Below the pieces are notes generated by a model. The model was not told the DNA's origin. It worked only from the letters and a program-made list of their open reading frames with translations, and did no database searches. This document shows positions 1 through 7,823 of a stretch of 64,000 nt of DNA, piece by piece. This DNA comes from JABIKK01 sp964622835 (lineage in GTDB: Archaea > Nanobdellota > Nanobdellia > SCGC-AAA011-G17 > UBA489), in contig CAZUSA010000001.1 of the NCBI GenBank assembly GCA_964622835.1, forward strand, positions 229,498 through 293,497, read 5' to 3'. Both the position numbers and the translations under genes were made by a program. Position 1 is the first letter of the stretch; the number at the start of each line of letters is the position of its first letter.

Positions 1-1261
1 GAAGGATAAACATGAGGATAACTGCTATGACAACGAGTATTAAGAGCGTCCACAACCAAGTCATACTCCCTGTTTTTTCTTCTGGTGGTGCAACCACAGG
101 TGTATCATCAACGGGTGCAATAATATCTTCTACAACCACAGCGGAGGGTGTTGCTATTGCTTTGATAAGTAAGTCTGCTGCTTTCGTATGAATCTTATGG
201 AGATAAATTTCTAGGTCATCTATACCATCCGCATCAACATCAACGTTAACAGTTTCATTAACACCTACAGCAAGAGTAAATGGTTCACTTGCTATCTCTA
301 GTGTAATACCTTCATCGTCAAGTTCAATTACTTTGATGGTGTGTGATTCACCATTAACCATGAGAGAAACTGCACCAAGTTTTTTGATGAGTCGTGCAAT
401 ACCTTGATCAGGTAATTCACCGTATTTACCACCATAGTCTTCTATTGTCCCTTTACCAATAACTTTGTTTGCTATAGGTGCTTCAAAGGTAGGATCTGCA
501 AAAGGTGATAGAGATTTAATAACAACACTAGTGAGTGTAAGATTAAAGAATGAAGTATTCAGTTGTTGCGCAAAGTCAAAGACAGTACATCGAATTTCTA
601 GGATACCAATTTTTTCAAGGCCGTTGCCATCAATAGTTGCTTTAAGTTCTGTAGCTGAATTATCTGTAAGACTAAGGTTTTCAAAGCTTGAAAGACCAGG
701 ATATCGAACAGCAATACTATTTCTTGTTGTGTTAAGTCCAGATGTGTCATCATTAGGATTACAGTTGATGAAAAGATCATTTCCATAGCCTAATTCTGCA
801 TCATCAGTGATATCTTGTTCAGCAATATCTTCTAACGTAACAGTTGAGTTAGGAACAGTGTTATCTAATTTAGGGTTATTTGCTTCATTAACACCCAGTG
901 TTGTTGAATTTGTCGTACCATCAAAACCAACAACAGTAATATTAATATCAAAGTTTTTAGCATCCGTAAGAGCAGTACTATCAAAGGTAATATTCAAAGC
1001 TGTAACATTATCATCTTCTGAAACATTATGCGAAAAGAAAAATGTCCAAGACACACCATTATCTATACTATAGTACCATGTTGTATTTGTTACATTTTCA
1101 TTACCTGTACTAATATCTGACGCAGTTATATTAAGAAACTGCGCTCCACCAGTAAAAACAGTTGTATTAGTTGTAGGAGCTACAAATGTAAGTGAAACTT
1201 GTGCATGAACTACACTAGCGGTAAATAAAATAAACAATAGTACTAATAACGAACGCTGCAT
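1..1261 (-). CDS. Membrane-anchored surface protein, 3' end beyond window
   Basis: This open frame runs leftward off the window edge, so the last few codons are missing. It begins with a signal peptide (about residues 1-19, ending near VVHA), followed by a long extracellular part rich in Asn-X-Ser/Thr sequons, a linker containing Pro and acidic residues, and a C-terminal hydrophobic segment (WLWTLLILVVIAVILM). It is a clear paralogue of the protein at 50280-51554, with the same order of parts and the same EPF/DVDADG-type C-terminal motif. The function is unknown. Abundant sequons and the membrane tail suggest an N-glycosylated cell-surface protein and a likely AglB substrate. The ATG at 1261 is chosen because a GAGGTG Shine-Dalgarno lies 13 nt upstream and the signal peptide starts there. 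Confidence 0.85.
   Translation of the reverse strand, partial: MQRSLLVLLFILFTASVVHAQVSLTFVAPTTNTTVFTGGAQFLNITASDISTGNENVTNTTWYYSIDNGVSWTFFFSHNVSEDDNVTALNITFDSTALTDAKNFDINITVVGFDGTTNSTTLGVNEANNPKLDNTVPNSTVTLEDIAEQDITDDAELGYGNDLFINCNPNDDTSGLNTTRNSIAVRYPGLSSFENLSLTDNSATELKATIDGNGLEKIGILEIRCTVFDFAQQLNTSFFNLTLTSVVIKSLSPFADPTFEAPIANKVIGKGTIEDYGGKYGELPDQGIARLIKKLGAVSLMVNGESHTIKVIELDDEGITLEIASEPFTLAVGVNETVNVDVDADGIDDLEIYLHKIHTKAADLLIKAIATPSAVVVEDIIAPVDDTPVVAPPEEKTGSMTWLWTLLILVVIAVILMFIL
1074..1141 (-). repeat. 68-nt patch nearly identical to 50418-50485
   Basis: Read on the minus strand this stretch matches 50418-50485 on the plus strand at 67 of 68 positions, with a single T/C change. It lies inside the N-terminal coding part of two paralogous surface-protein genes. 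The flanks are clearly less similar, so conservation at DNA level is patchy. The two copies are in inverted orientation about 49 kb apart. Confidence 0.85.
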
Positions 1262-1274
1262 TATGCGCGGTACA

Positions 1275-1326
1275 CACCTCTCTCGTATAACCATAACTGT
1301 ACAATTACCAAAATTATTTATAAACC
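1275..1326 (-). promoter_or_regulatory. Promoter and Shine-Dalgarno of the surface-protein gene
   Basis: On the minus strand a TATA element (GGTTTATAAATA) sits at 1316-1326, which predicts a start of transcription near 1294 and a leader of about 33 nt. A GAGGTG Shine-Dalgarno lies at 1275-1280. A leader with a good ribosome site contrasts with the many leaderless genes in this window. Confidence 0.6.
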
Positions 1327-1362
1327 TTTTGGCTTATAAAAGAAGGATAAATTAAAGGCATA

Positions 1363-1373
1363 ACCTTTAAGAA
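1363..1373 (+). promoter_or_regulatory. TATA box of tRNA-Leu and downstream genes
   Basis: CCTTTAAGAA centred near 1367 predicts transcription from about 1393, a few bases before the tRNA at 1399. No TATA is seen 26 nt before the next gene at 1492, so this promoter may serve both. Confidence 0.5.
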
Positions 1374-1398
1374 TTGACGGAATGACTGAATCGTTAGC

Positions 1399-1482
1399 GT
1401 GGGAATGCCGGAGCGGTCAAACGGGGTAGCCTCAAAAGCTACTGGCTTAGTGCCTACCTAGGTTCGAGTCCTAGTTCCCACA
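1399..1482 (+). tRNA. tRNA-Leu (anticodon CAA)
   Basis: The acceptor stem GTGGGAA pairs fully with TTCCCAC, with discriminator A at 1482. The anticodon stem GTAGC/GCTAC encloses the loop CTCAAAA, giving anticodon CAA (codon UUG). A long variable arm with a GGC/GCC stem marks a class II tRNA, and the T arm is CTAGG-TTCGAGT-CCTAG. No intron and no encoded CCA. A protein gene starts only 9 nt after it. Confidence 0.95.
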
Positions 1483-1491
1483 TATTTCAAA

Positions 1492-2019
1492 ATGGATATC
1501 GGTTGGATTATTACATTAGTCATTGTAGGTATTTTTGTAGGGTATGCTATTGTTATTTTTGTTTTACCTCGTTTGTTTATTCCGTTTATGGGTTTTCGTA
1601 AGGAAAAAATTCCAAGAAAACTTCCAAGAAGAATACAACGTCGTATTCATTTATTGCGAAAGAGATCAAAAAACAAACAAGATTATTTGAAGAAGACATA
1701 TAATTATTTGACACGCAGGTATCATGGTAAAAGAAATACAGTGTTAAAACGTCCAGGATTATGGTGGGAGAAAAACTTACAAACAATTTGGAGCCGTAAG
1801 GGGTTTTTACCATGTCATACATTTACTCATATGATGCGTATTTTTTTGGTGAAGAGTCGTATGTTTAAAGAAAAGGATGTTCGTGTGAATCACACATTTT
1901 ATTGGTTTAATATTCATCAATATTTAGAGGTGCGTGTGAAAAAGAAGTGGCATAAAGTCGATGCGTGGGCGAAGGGTATTGGTATTAAGTTTGGAGATTA
2001 TGGACGGTTGTTTAAGTGA
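1492..2019 (+). CDS. Hypothetical membrane-anchored basic protein
   Basis: A 175-residue protein with one strong N-terminal membrane segment (about residues 5-27) followed by a very basic stretch (repeated Arg/Lys, about residues 35-80) and a second half rich in Trp, Phe and His. I recognise no family. The motif CHTFTHMMRIFLV near residues 108-120 and a following DVRVNHTFYWFNIHQYLEV segment look like a transglutaminase-like or cysteine-protease-like core, with Cys and His residues present, but this is only a guess. The gene begins 9 nt after tRNA-Leu with no TATA box or Shine-Dalgarno of its own, so it is probably expressed from the tRNA transcript. Its stop overlaps the next gene's GTG. Confidence 0.75.
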   Translation: MDIGWIITLVIVGIFVGYAIVIFVLPRLFIPFMGFRKEKIPRKLPRRIQRRIHLLRKRSKNKQDYLKKTYNYLTRRYHGKRNTVLKRPGLWWEKNLQTIWSRKGFLPCHTFTHMMRIFLVKSRMFKEKDVRVNHTFYWFNIHQYLEVRVKKKWHKVDAWAKGIGIKFGDYGRLFK

Positions 2020-2864
2020 TTACGTATGTTTTAGCTATTCTTGCTGGACTAGCAATTTATCAGGAATTTAATTTATTTCTTATTCGAAAAAAGGTTCGTG
2101 GTCCTGTGAAGATGATGAAGGGGGCTAATTCGTTTTTTAAGAAAAGAGGAAAGAAAGCAGTATTACTCATTCATGGTTTTACGAGCACGCCCCATGAGTT
2201 CAAAGAATTGGCAGCATATTTAGCGCGTAAGAATATTACGGTCTACGCACCACTCCTACCAGGCCACGGTACGACTCCTGAACGATTAGCGGTGACGAAG
2301 TATTATCAGTGGATTGAGGCTGTTGATGAGGCATTAGCGATGTTAACGCAGGATTATAATGAGATTTATGTTATAGGTAATTCTTTTGGTGGTAATTTAG
2401 CGTTGCTTGCTGCAAATAAGTCTAAAAAAATTAAAGGTATTATAACATTAGGTGCTCCAATATTTTTCCGTAATGATAGAATAAATCGCTTTTTTGTAAT
2501 ACCCCTGTTAAAGCGCATTAAGATCTTCCAAAAGAAAAAGTATAGTAAGGATGCAGAACGTATTAATAGAACAAGAAAAAGAATTCATTATTCTGCTATT
2601 CCGTTACGGTCGTTGACACATTTATTTAAAATTGTTTCATTGACAAAGAAGTATTTACCAAAGATTAAGACACCTTTATTAATTATGGAAACTGATGATG
2701 ATGAGATTATTAGTAATGAGAGTGGTTTATTTATCTTAGATCATGTCCGATCAAAGGATAAGCGTCTTGTTCGCATACCAAAGTCGTATCATGTGTTTAT
2801 TCTTGATGTGTATGCAAAGCAAGCATTTAAGGAGATTGTGCACTTTATGGAGAAGAAACGATGA
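2016..2864 (+). CDS. Alpha/beta hydrolase (carboxylesterase/lipase-like)
   Basis: A 282-residue serine hydrolase with an N-terminal hydrophobic segment (residues 3-22). It shows the oxyanion-hole HGF motif (53-55), the PGHG loop (82-85), the nucleophile elbow GNSFGG with Ser123, an acidic residue in the ETDDDE segment (Asp227-229) and His259 in SYHVF. This resembles the Est30/monoacylglycerol-lipase group. The natural substrate is not evident; a membrane-facing lipid or acyl ester is likely given the N-terminal anchor. The start is GTG at 2016, sharing a GTGA overlap with the gene before; the nearby ATG at 2026 is out of frame. The next gene overlaps by ATGA, so all three genes form one unit. 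Confidence 0.88.
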   Translation: MITYVLAILAGLAIYQEFNLFLIRKKVRGPVKMMKGANSFFKKRGKKAVLLIHGFTSTPHEFKELAAYLARKNITVYAPLLPGHGTTPERLAVTKYYQWIEAVDEALAMLTQDYNEIYVIGNSFGGNLALLAANKSKKIKGIITLGAPIFFRNDRINRFFVIPLLKRIKIFQKKKYSKDAERINRTRKRIHYSAIPLRSLTHLFKIVSLTKKYLPKIKTPLLIMETDDDEIISNESGLFILDHVRSKDKRLVRIPKSYHVFILDVYAKQAFKEIVHFMEKKR

Positions 2865-3565
2865 AAGTTGTAACAAATAGAAAAGGGAAGAAGATATTGT
2901 GGCGTACGGGTGATTTACCTACAGAGGATGGGTTAATTACTGAAGCTGATGTAAAGAAGGGTGTAATAACAACGAAGAAAAAGACTACGTGGTTTGCATT
3001 TGATGCGTCATTTGTTGATGCTGTTGAACAATGTAAAACAGGTCCTGCGACGATTAGTGCAAAAGATGTTGGTACCATTCTTGCACGAACAGGGTTAAAT
3101 AAAAAAAGTAGGGTTGTTGATGCGGGCACGGGTTCGGGTATTTTGGCTGCGTATTTAGGTAATATTACTGATGATGTTACAACGTATGAAAAAAGAAAGG
3201 AACATTATACCCTTGCAAAAAGTAATTTGAAAAAACTGAGGAGTCCTGTTATTGCAAAATGTGCTGATATTACAAAGGGTATTGCAGAAAAAAAGGTGGA
3301 TGTTATTATCTTAGATTTACCTGCACCGTGGGATGTGTTTTCCCATGTTGAAACATCCTTGAAGTCTGGTGGGTATTGTGTGTGTTATGTGCCTAATATG
3401 ACCCAAGTACAAGAGATTGTACTCCAAGCAAAGAATCATCCTTTTTTAGTCCAAGATATCATTGAAACGATGGAACGGCAGTGGACTATCAAGGGCAGAG
3501 TATGTCGTCCAGAGCATGATTCTTTAGGCCATACAGCCTTTCTTATCTTCATACGAAAATATTAA
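2861..3565 (+). CDS. trmI: tRNA (adenine-N1)-methyltransferase TrmI
   Basis: A 234-residue SAM-dependent methyltransferase of the TrmI family, which forms m1A at positions 57/58 of the tRNA T loop. Visible features are the small N-terminal beta domain (1-45), the SAM-binding loop DAGTGSG (87-93) preceded by the family's KKSRVVD, an acidic residue pair after strand 2 (TYEKR) and the catalytic-type motif DLPAPW (152-157), which is diagnostic of this family. The ATG overlaps the hydrolase stop as ATGA, so translation is probably coupled. This operon lies directly behind tRNA-Leu, an apt setting for a tRNA-modifying enzyme. Confidence 0.92.
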   Translation: MKVVTNRKGKKILWRTGDLPTEDGLITEADVKKGVITTKKKTTWFAFDASFVDAVEQCKTGPATISAKDVGTILARTGLNKKSRVVDAGTGSGILAAYLGNITDDVTTYEKRKEHYTLAKSNLKKLRSPVIAKCADITKGIAEKKVDVIILDLPAPWDVFSHVETSLKSGGYCVCYVPNMTQVQEIVLQAKNHPFLVQDIIETMERQWTIKGRVCRPEHDSLGHTAFLIFIRKY

Positions 3566-3580
3566 TTACTAAAAAGTAAT
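3565..3580 (+). terminator. Small hairpin after the trmI operon
   Basis: ATTACT-AAAA-AGTAAT forms a 6-bp stem with a 4-nt loop directly at the trmI stop codon. It is AT-rich and has no strong T tract after it, so terminator function is tentative. Confidence 0.35.
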
Positions 3581-3629
3581 AACAAAGAGAATATTTATAA
3601 AGAGAAAGATCCTTCTAAAAATACTAAAA

Positions 3630-4025
3630 ATGACATTAGGAACCCACCCACACGATGACACTATCTACTTATTAACCGAAGGTAGTTGGGGCACACTCAT
3701 CCAACAAGGCCTCCCAACAATAAGTGGAAAGGTTTTGAAATCCGTTAGGGGAATGGCACAATTTTTACCATATGTTGATGAAATATACACAGGCAACGAT
3801 ACACCTGGACTTAAACGAATGAAAACAGTTGGAACCCCTTTAACTGCCGAATTAAATGGTCATGGAGCTATGTTCCATCCAAGATCAAAAGAAACACTAC
3901 AAGGAATAATTAGAATGAGTAATATTGATACAAGAAGAGCACTTGCATTTAAACAAACACAACTAGATGAACTTGAAAAAACGACACCAACAAGAGATAA
4001 TACTGCATTATATCACACAGAATAA
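3630..4025 (+). CDS. Hypothetical protein, 131 residues
   Basis: I do not recognise a family. It is a soluble, mixed-charge protein with no signal peptide or membrane segment. The N-terminus carries a His/Asp-rich stretch (THPHDDT, residues 5-11), and the C-terminal third (about 84-120) is predicted helical with several Arg/Lys and Gln. A TATA box (ATATTTATAAAG, 3591-3602) lies 33 nt before the ATG, giving a nearly leaderless mRNA, and the gene stands alone between two hairpins. That supports it being a real single-gene unit. Its codon use resembles its neighbours. Confidence 0.65.
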   Translation: MTLGTHPHDDTIYLLTEGSWGTLIQQGLPTISGKVLKSVRGMAQFLPYVDEIYTGNDTPGLKRMKTVGTPLTAELNGHGAMFHPRSKETLQGIIRMSNIDTRRALAFKQTQLDELEKTTPTRDNTALYHTE

Positions 4026-4057
4026 ACAAATAACAACCTTTAAAAATAATCAAATTG

Positions 4058-4103
4058 GTGATACATAATAATAAACGTCTTACTTCTTACTATTATGTAA
4101 CAC
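4058..4103. repeat. 16-bp imperfect inverted repeat
   Basis: 4058-4073 and 4088-4103 are inverted copies (GTGATACATAATAATA versus GTGTTACATAATAGTA on the other strand, two mismatches) separated by 14 nt. It sits between the 131-residue gene and the PIN-ATPase gene. It could be a terminator hairpin or a binding site for a dimeric regulator. Confidence 0.6.
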
Positions 4104-4117
4104 TAAAAACTATAAGA

Positions 4118-4138
4118 AAACCCTATTTAAAAGGGTTT
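4118..4138 (+). promoter_or_regulatory. TATA box embedded in an inverted repeat
   Basis: The TATA element TATTTAAAA (4124-4132) is exactly flanked by AAACCC (4118-4123) and GGGTTT (4133-4138). The centre of the TATA is about 25 nt before the ATG at 4152, so the mRNA is predicted to be leaderless. The flanking palindrome could be an operator that blocks TBP/TFB access. Confidence 0.55.
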
Positions 4139-4151
4139 CGGAGTAAAAAAT

Positions 4152-5954
4152 ATGAAAAATAAAAAAACATTTGTTATAGATACATCTGCAATTATTGAAA
4201 AAATTCCAACGAATAAAATTCATAATAAATCAATCAAAGAAGGAATGATTATCATTCCACACGCCGTAGTAGCCGAACTAGAAAATCAGGCAAACCGCGG
4301 TAAAGAGATTGGTCTTATTGGATTGGAAGAATTACAAGAGTTGCAGACAATTACCAAGAAATCAAAAACGTTATCGTTAGATTTTGTTGGTGATAGACCA
4401 TCAGAACATCAGATTCGTCATGCGAAATCTGGTGAAATTGATGCATATATACGCAGTTTAGCAGAACAACATGATGCAGTATTAATTACTGCTGACCGTG
4501 TGCAAGCTGAATCTGCAAAAGCATTAGACATTGAAGTCGACTTTGTTTCTATTGTTAAGTATGAAAAGGAGTTAACACTCCAAGAATATATTGATGATGA
4601 AACGATGTCATTGCATATTAAAGAAAATATGCCTATCATGGCAAAGAAAGGTCACCCAGGTGACTGGAAGTTAGTTGCTGTGTCTAAAAAAACATTTTCT
4701 GGTGAACAAATTCAAGAATTCGCTAAGGAAATCATTGAAAAGACACGCTTAGATCGTAATGCGTATACAGAAATTTCAAGAAAGTGCACGACAGTTGTAC
4801 AATACAAAAAATTACGTATTGTTATTGTTCGTCCACCGGTCGCTGATGGTTGGGAAATTACTATTGTCCATCCGTTAACGAAATTAGACTTAGACGCATA
4901 TAATCTTCCTGAAAAGTTAGCTGATCGTGTTGAACATAAAGCTCGCGGTATTATTATCGCAGGTGAAACAGGTTCAGGTAAAACAACATTAGCACAAGCT
5001 ATTGCTGAATGGTACGTAAAAGATAACCGCATTGTAAAAACAATTGAATCACCACGTGACTTACAATTGCCCGATGCGGTAACACAATACTCAAAGAATT
5101 TTACTGAACACGGTGAAATTCATGATATCTTGTTCTTATCACGTCCAGACAATATTTTGTTTGATGAAATGCGTGCAACGCCTGACTTTGAATTATACAC
5201 AGACTTACGTCTTGCTGGTTCAAATATGATTGGTGTCTTACACGCAGCTCAAGCTATTGACGCTGTACAGCGGTTCCTTGCACGATTAGATATTGGTGTC
5301 ATTCCTAATGTGGTTGATACAATTATCTTTATGGCAGCAGGTGAAATCAAGAAAGTATTAACGTTACAGATGTTGGTTAAAGTACCAAGTGGTATGACTG
5401 AAAGCGACCTTGCACGCCCTATTATTGAAGTGCGTGATCACGACACAAATACACTGGAGTATGAAATTTACAGTTATGGTGAGCAAACAGTTGTTATCCC
5501 TGTACAATCAAATACGAAAAGTGTTGGCATGGCACAACTAGCAGCTAAAGAAATTGAGTCATATTTTCGTAAGAAAGTATCTCATGTAAAAGTAGACGTT
5601 GTGAGCCAAAATCGTGCAACCGTCTACATACCTGAAGAATCCATTTCTAAGGTTATTGGAAGTGCTGGTAAAAACATACAACAAAGTGAAGAAGATCTTG
5701 GTATTAGTCTTGACATTCAAGAGTTAAAAGAAGCAAAGAAAAATATTCCTTTTTCTCTTAAAGAAGATAAGAAGAATATTATTATCTATACTGATCCTGG
5801 ACAAATGCTTGAAGTGTGGGCAAATGGTCAGTTTGTTGCTTCTGCTATTTCAAGTAAGAAAGGCGAAGTAAAACTGAGTAAGAAAAGTACGCAAGGACGT
5901 GATGTCTTACGTGCTATTAATAAACGAAAGAGTAAACTTGAAGTAAAAGCTTAA
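4152..5954 (+). CDS. PIN domain-ATPase-KH protein (archaeal PINA type)
   Basis: A 600-residue protein of the archaeal COG1855/PINA family. Residues 6-135 form a PIN nuclease-like domain with acidic residues at Asp10, Asp97 and Asp115. Residues 230-420 form a type II/IV secretion-type ATPase with the P-loop GETGSGKTT (271-279) and Walker B-like ILFDEM (335-340). Residues 488-530 contain a KH RNA-binding motif with the GxxG loop IGSAGKNI (502-509). Sulfolobus members form hexameric ATPases linked to DNA repair and Holliday-junction processing; the exact role here is not known. No pilus genes flank it, so it should not be read as a pilus motor. Its length and domain order are normal. The tRNA-Arg TATA overlaps its stop codon. 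Confidence 0.93.
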   Translation: MKNKKTFVIDTSAIIEKIPTNKIHNKSIKEGMIIIPHAVVAELENQANRGKEIGLIGLEELQELQTITKKSKTLSLDFVGDRPSEHQIRHAKSGEIDAYIRSLAEQHDAVLITADRVQAESAKALDIEVDFVSIVKYEKELTLQEYIDDETMSLHIKENMPIMAKKGHPGDWKLVAVSKKTFSGEQIQEFAKEIIEKTRLDRNAYTEISRKCTTVVQYKKLRIVIVRPPVADGWEITIVHPLTKLDLDAYNLPEKLADRVEHKARGIIIAGETGSGKTTLAQAIAEWYVKDNRIVKTIESPRDLQLPDAVTQYSKNFTEHGEIHDILFLSRPDNILFDEMRATPDFELYTDLRLAGSNMIGVLHAAQAIDAVQRFLARLDIGVIPNVVDTIIFMAAGEIKKVLTLQMLVKVPSGMTESDLARPIIEVRDHDTNTLEYEIYSYGEQTVVIPVQSNTKSVGMAQLAAKEIESYFRKKVSHVKVDVVSQNRATVYIPEESISKVIGSAGKNIQQSEEDLGISLDIQELKEAKKNIPFSLKEDKKNIIIYTDPGQMLEVWANGQFVASAISSKKGEVKLSKKSTQGRDVLRAINKRKSKLEVKA

Positions 5955-5957
5955 AAG
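5949..5957 (+). promoter_or_regulatory. TATA box of tRNA-Arg
   Basis: GCTTAAAAG overlaps the stop codon of the preceding gene and is centred about 27 nt before the tRNA 5' end at 5981. Confidence 0.5.
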
Positions 5958-5980
5958 TTTACGACCATGGACATCATGGT

Positions 5981-6055
5981 GAGCCCGTAGCTCAGCTTGG
6001 ATAGAGCGATACCCTCCTAAGGTATAGGTCCCAGGTTCAAATCCTGGCGGGCTCG
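5981..6055 (+). tRNA. tRNA-Arg (anticodon CCU)
   Basis: Acceptor GAGCCCG pairs with CGGGCTC, D stem GCTC/GAGC, anticodon stem ATACC/GGTAT with loop CTCCTAA (anticodon CCT, codon AGG), T arm CCAGG-TTCAAAT-CCTGG, discriminator G. 75 nt, no intron and no encoded CCA. Confidence 0.95.
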
Positions 6056-6056
6056 T

Positions 6057-6458
6057 TTATGTTTCTGTAGGTGGTTCATCCTTTGGTAGATATGCAACAA
6101 TATCAGGATCGTATTGTTTAACAAGATCAATAAGTTCGGGACTTGGCGGAGGGTCGGTGAATTCCCCCAACAAACGACCAAGATGACTTAAGGAAATACT
6201 TGTATCAGCAGGGACAATTAGTGAATCACGCTTTGCATAAGGACCCCAAGAAGTAAGATTCTGAAGATAACTAGCAAGAGCAATAGCAGATTTCCTTCCT
6301 AGCTTTTCATAAAGACTCTCTGCACAAGTAGTTAGATTTCTAAAACGGGTTTCGATAAGTTGTACTACAAGCCCACCTATTTCTGGCCCTATTCTAATTT
6401 GTTCGGCTGTAAGAAGATTATGGGATCGATGCGTAGGATAGTTTCTTCCTGGAACCAT
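6057..6458 (-). CDS. Hypothetical protein, 133 residues
   Basis: An unrecognised soluble protein lying between two plus-strand tRNA genes and pointing toward tRNA-Arg; its stop codon is one base from the tRNA end. The sequence has an N-terminal polar stretch, a central helical region with NLTTCAESLYEKLGRK (about 42-57), and a proline-rich tail ending in acidic and Pro residues. A weak AT-rich element (6479-6486) lies near -26. The composition looks protein-coding and there is no competing frame, but with no family match the call rests on length and position only. Confidence 0.6.
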   Translation of the reverse strand: MVPGRNYPTHRSHNLLTAEQIRIGPEIGGLVVQLIETRFRNLTTCAESLYEKLGRKSAIALASYLQNLTSWGPYAKRDSLIVPADTSISLSHLGRLLGEFTDPPPSPELIDLVKQYDPDIVAYLPKDEPPTET

Positions 6459-6508
6459 AATAGACCTATAAAAAAACTCATTAATAACAGTTACCTTTAC
6501 AGAATAAG

Positions 6509-6518
6509 GCTTAAAAAG
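6509..6518 (+). promoter_or_regulatory. TATA box of tRNA-Gly
   Basis: GCTTAAAAAG centred near 6513 predicts transcription from about 6539, just before the tRNA at 6543. Confidence 0.5.
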
Positions 6519-6542
6519 GATATAATTGATGGGTTTGTATTC

Positions 6543-6617
6543 GCGTCAGTCGTCTAATCTGGTTTAGGATAAAAGCCTTCCAAGCTTTTGATGAGGGTTC
6601 AAATCCCTCCTGGCGCA
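6543..6617 (+). tRNA. tRNA-Gly (anticodon UCC)
   Basis: Acceptor GCGTCAG pairs with CTGGCGC (one G-T pair), anticodon stem AAAGC/GCTTT with loop CTTCCAA (anticodon TCC, codon GGA), T arm GAGGG-TTCAAAT-CCCTC, discriminator A. 75 nt without intron or encoded CCA. It converges with the minus-strand surface-protein gene ending at 6621. Confidence 0.93.
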
Positions 6618-6620
6618 TAC

Positions 6621-7823
6621 TTATTTTTTCTTAATACGGTTAACACTTTCACGTAATTTGCGTTCTGCTGTTGTTTCATACGGCTTCTTTCTCGTACGGG
6701 TTGTTGGACGTTGTTTTCCTGTAACAGGTCGTTGTTGTGATTGTGGTTTACGTGCATCGGGTAGTCCTTGCCATCCTATACTGCCAACTGTTTTTGCGGA
6801 TGATTTGTAGTGGTAGTAAAAGAATAATCCAATACCAACAAGAACAATAACAAGTGTGCCCATAACATAGAGTATGTTTTGCCCATTTTCTTCTTTGCAG
6901 TCTTCAGGACAACTGTTTTCTGTTTCTCCACGTGTTATATCACAAAAGTTGTTTGGACATAACGGTAAAGAATCAGATCCATCAGAAATACCATCATAAT
7001 CTGTATCAAATGAGTTAGGGTCTGTTCCTTGTGCAAGTTCTTGTGTTAATGTTAAACCATCACCATCAATATCTGGATCATCATTGACCGGTCCTAAACA
7101 TGCAACGGCACAGGGTCCACCACAATCAACACCATTTTCTTGTTGGTTTTGTATGTTGTCATGACATGTCGGACATGTCGGACAGTTAAATCCACCACAG
7201 TCACTTGTTATTCCATTACCTAAATCAATGGTTGTTTTTTCCTCATCTAGTTCTAAAATACCGTTAGTACAAATATTACATGCATCACAAGACCCACCAC
7301 AGTCAATACCTGTTTCGTTACCATCTTGTTTTCTATTGCTACAATGTATTGGCGTAACAACATCAGCTATTGCACAACCATCATCAACGACACCATTACA
7401 ATCATCATCGAAGCCATTACCAAACCCTTGCGATCCACATTTTTCTGTTGCTGCTGCTAATGTTGCGTTTAAACAAATACCAGACCATGTCCCATAGGTT
7501 GTACAATGTTCTGTACCAAAGACACAAATACCCTCTTCTATATCAGGTCCACATTCCTGTGTTTCTCCAAGATCACATTCACAACCGTTGTCTTTGACAC
7601 CATCACAGTCATTGTCTAATTGGTCATCACAGACTTCTTCAATAGGGAGTATTTGACCAATACAAAAGCCCCATTGCCCATTGGTACAGTATTGTGTGCC
7701 TTTTTGACAGGTTCCTTGGGTGAATTCTCCACAGGGCCGTTTATCATTTTCCGTGCATGGTGCGGCTATGACACTACCTGCTGTAAGAAGAAGTACAATA
7801 AATAATATAAGAGAAAATTTCAT
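6621..7823 (-). CDS. Cysteine-rich membrane-anchored surface protein, MopE-like metal-binding repeats
   Basis: A 400-residue secreted protein. The signal peptide is residues 1-20 (MKFSLILFIV...VIA). It has repeated MopE-type 'putative metal-binding' motifs, such as CDDQLDNDCDGVKDNGC (65-81) and DDDCNGVVDDGC (139-150), then further Cys clusters, then a calcium-binding thrombospondin-type-3/dockerin-like stretch (DIDGDGLTLTQE, DTDYDGISDGSD). After a CX5C...ENSCPEDC motif comes a C-terminal membrane segment (ILYVMGTLVIVLVGIGLFF) and a basic tail. The start is the internal ATG at 7823, because the signal peptide begins there and it forms an ATGA overlap with the upstream gene; an upstream in-frame ATG at 7898 lies inside that gene. 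It probably binds calcium or other metals at the cell surface. Confidence 0.85.
   Translation of the reverse strand: MKFSLILFIVLLLTAGSVIAAPCTENDKRPCGEFTQGTCQKGTQYCTNGQWGFCIGQILPIEEVCDDQLDNDCDGVKDNGCECDLGETQECGPDIEEGICVFGTEHCTTYGTWSGICLNATLAAATEKCGSQGFGNGFDDDCNGVVDDGCAIADVVTPIHCSNRKQDGNETGIDCGGSCDACNICTNGILELDEEKTTIDLGNGITSDCGGFNCPTCPTCHDNIQNQQENGVDCGGPCAVACLGPVNDDPDIDGDGLTLTQELAQGTDPNSFDTDYDGISDGSDSLPLCPNNFCDITRGETENSCPEDCKEENGQNILYVMGTLVIVLVGIGLFFYYHYKSSAKTVGSIGWQGLPDARKPQSQQRPVTGKQRPTTRTRKKPYETTAERKLRESVNRIKKK

Noticed and set aside
4152..5954. Reading the PIN-ATPase-KH protein as a pilus motor (PilT)
   Set aside because: The added PIN and KH domains and the absence of pilus genes nearby fit the archaeal PINA family instead.
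7228..7597. Plus-strand open frames opposite the MopE-like gene
   Set aside because: They are antisense shadows of the Cys/Asp-rich repeats, with no ribosome site and His-rich low-complexity products.
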